Made by a program: the position numbers and the translations under genes
Assembly (NCBI GenBank): GCA_030220185.1
Contig: JASPKZ010007432.1
Span: forward strand, 1,426,001 to 1,490,000
DNA from: Diploptera punctata
Lineage: Eukaryota; Arthropoda; Insecta; Blattodea; Blaberidae
Reading direction: 5' to 3'
Length of the DNA: 64,000 nt
In this document: positions 63,051 through 64,000 of the stretch, piece by piece
How the letters are laid out: each line of letters begins with the position of its first letter
How positions within the stretch are numbered: the stretch's first letter is position 1
Notes under the pieces: model-generated
What the model was told of the DNA's origin: nothing
The model's input: only the letters and a program-made list of their open reading frames with translations
Database searches by the model: none

Positions 63051-64000
63051 GTATAATAATGCAAATAAACAAACAAATACCTTTTTTGGATCTTAAATTG
63101 GTCAGAAACAAAGAAAAAAGAAAAATTGAATTCAAGATTCATAGGAAAGAAACTCATACGGAAAATTTTATAAAATCAACAGGGTTCAATCCAATTGGAC
63201 ATAAATTAGCAGCATTTAATAGTTTAACTCATAGATTGGTAAACTTACCCTTAAACGAAGAAGATTTCAAACATGAGAAAAAACACATAATCAAAGTAGC
63301 AAGAGAAAATGGGTTTCATGAAAAAATGGTACATAAAAGGATAGAAAAGTATAAAAAACAAAAAATGATAAACAGAAGTAATCTTGAAAAAGAAGAACCA
63401 CCTATGAAAAAATATAGGAAATTCACATATCACCCCTGGGTACATAATAAATTTCAAAATATATTTGAGAAGTTTAATATTAAATTAGCACCAAAAAATA
63501 ACTACAGTTTAAATAAACTAATAAAAACCAACAAAATGAAAAAAACTGATAAAAATAAAAGTCAGGAATATATCAAATTGAATGCATGGGTTGTGAAAAG
63601 ATATATATAGGGAAAACAAAAGAAACCTAACAATTAGAACCAAAGAACACATAAGAAATATTAAAAATGGAGAAATTGAAAAATCTGCAGTTGCTGCTCA
63701 TGTTTGGTCTGAAAAACATAATATAAATTCAGACACTAAATTATTAAAACAGTTAGAAAATACAAAAGAGCTGACTATTTGGGAAAAAATTTATATTCAG
63801 AAAAACAGAAACAGAGTTATGAATTTTGATATTCCGATGGAGGGTGACCTTGTTTGGAGGTTCTTTGGCCAACCACAGGATGGAGCTGACATCGACATCC
63901 AGGTGGTGCAACATAATGCAACATAAATAAAACCAGTCTGGGAAAGCTGACGATAAAACAGAATTGTTTTGAAACATGTCCAAGAACAAATCAACATTAA
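63051..64000 (+). mobile_element. PLE, reverse-transcriptase end plus GIY-YIG, runs off the window
   Basis: The same family as the palindrome at 43569-45143 but uninverted. It is the best source in the window for the upstream frame, and it ends with a hammerhead-like fold (63941-63985: CTGACGA, AAAACA/TGTTTT, GAAAC, ATGTC). The right end lies beyond the window. Confidence 0.85.
63059..63925 (+). pseudogene. PLE reverse transcriptase C-terminus and GIY-YIG endonuclease, frameshifted
   Basis: Open from 63059 to 63610: PFLDLKLVRNKEKRKIEFKI (end of the PLE reverse transcriptase), HKLAAFNSLTHRLVNLPL (thumb), KKHIIKVARENGF, YHPWVHNKFQNIFEKFNI. Compared with 44388-44990 it has lost single A residues in A runs near 63537, 63560 and 63620, which shifts the frame within the nuclease core (GIY part and YIGKTK part). 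The rest (AAHVWSEKHN, WEKIYIQKNRN) is readable to the TAA at 63924. Confidence 0.85.

Overview
The window looks like AT-rich nuclear DNA of an arthropod, most likely an insect. It contains RTE-type LINEs, Penelope-like elements (PLEs) with GIY-YIG endonucleases, Tc1/mariner and piggyBac remnants, a Helitron and several tRNA-derived SINE families. The species cannot be named from sequence alone. No host protein-coding gene is convincing; one short Pro/His-rich stretch (15161-15376, minus) could be an exon. Almost everything recognisable is a transposable element, a remnant of one, or a dispersed repeat, often nested.

Layout. 0-13 kb: RTE LINE fragments, SINEs of four families and a piggyBac remnant in unremarkable AT-rich DNA. 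13-20 kb: a palindromic PLE, a 5'-truncated tRNA-bearing retroposon, and a PLE reverse-transcriptase remnant split by a palindromic tRNA-bearing element (cluster A). 20-30 kb: a Tc1/mariner-like element with 47-bp inverted repeats and a hAT-like MITE, each inside one arm of an older inverted repeat; SINEs; small PLE palindromes. 30-34 kb: the best RTE LINE copy, with a 14-bp target duplication, inserted into a palindrome. 34-50 kb: two dispersed repeat families (R-A and R-B, two copies each) carrying private PLE, MITE, SINE and mariner insertions, a 1.5-kb near-perfect palindrome of GIY-YIG genes, and a Helitron. 50-56 kb: three more tRNA-bearing palindromes (B, C, D), with D inserted inside a PLE. 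56-64 kb: LINE, SINE and PLE fragments.

Two systems stand out. (1) The PLEs: nearly every copy ends in a hammerhead-ribozyme-like fold (CUGANGA core, stem II, GAAA, short stem III). Most copies are palindromic, with the 3' part repeated inverted at the 5' end, and have 12-16 bp target duplications. (2) A retroposon with a tRNA-like unit at its 3' end, flanked by a pairing leader and trailer, also palindromic and with 11-16 bp target duplications. Three of its four palindromic copies sit in or directly against a PLE, which suggests a shared mobilisation machinery. That link is an inference.

The names SINE-1 to SINE-5, R-A, R-B and clusters A to D are local labels. Boundaries without a stated target duplication are good to roughly 10-30 bases.
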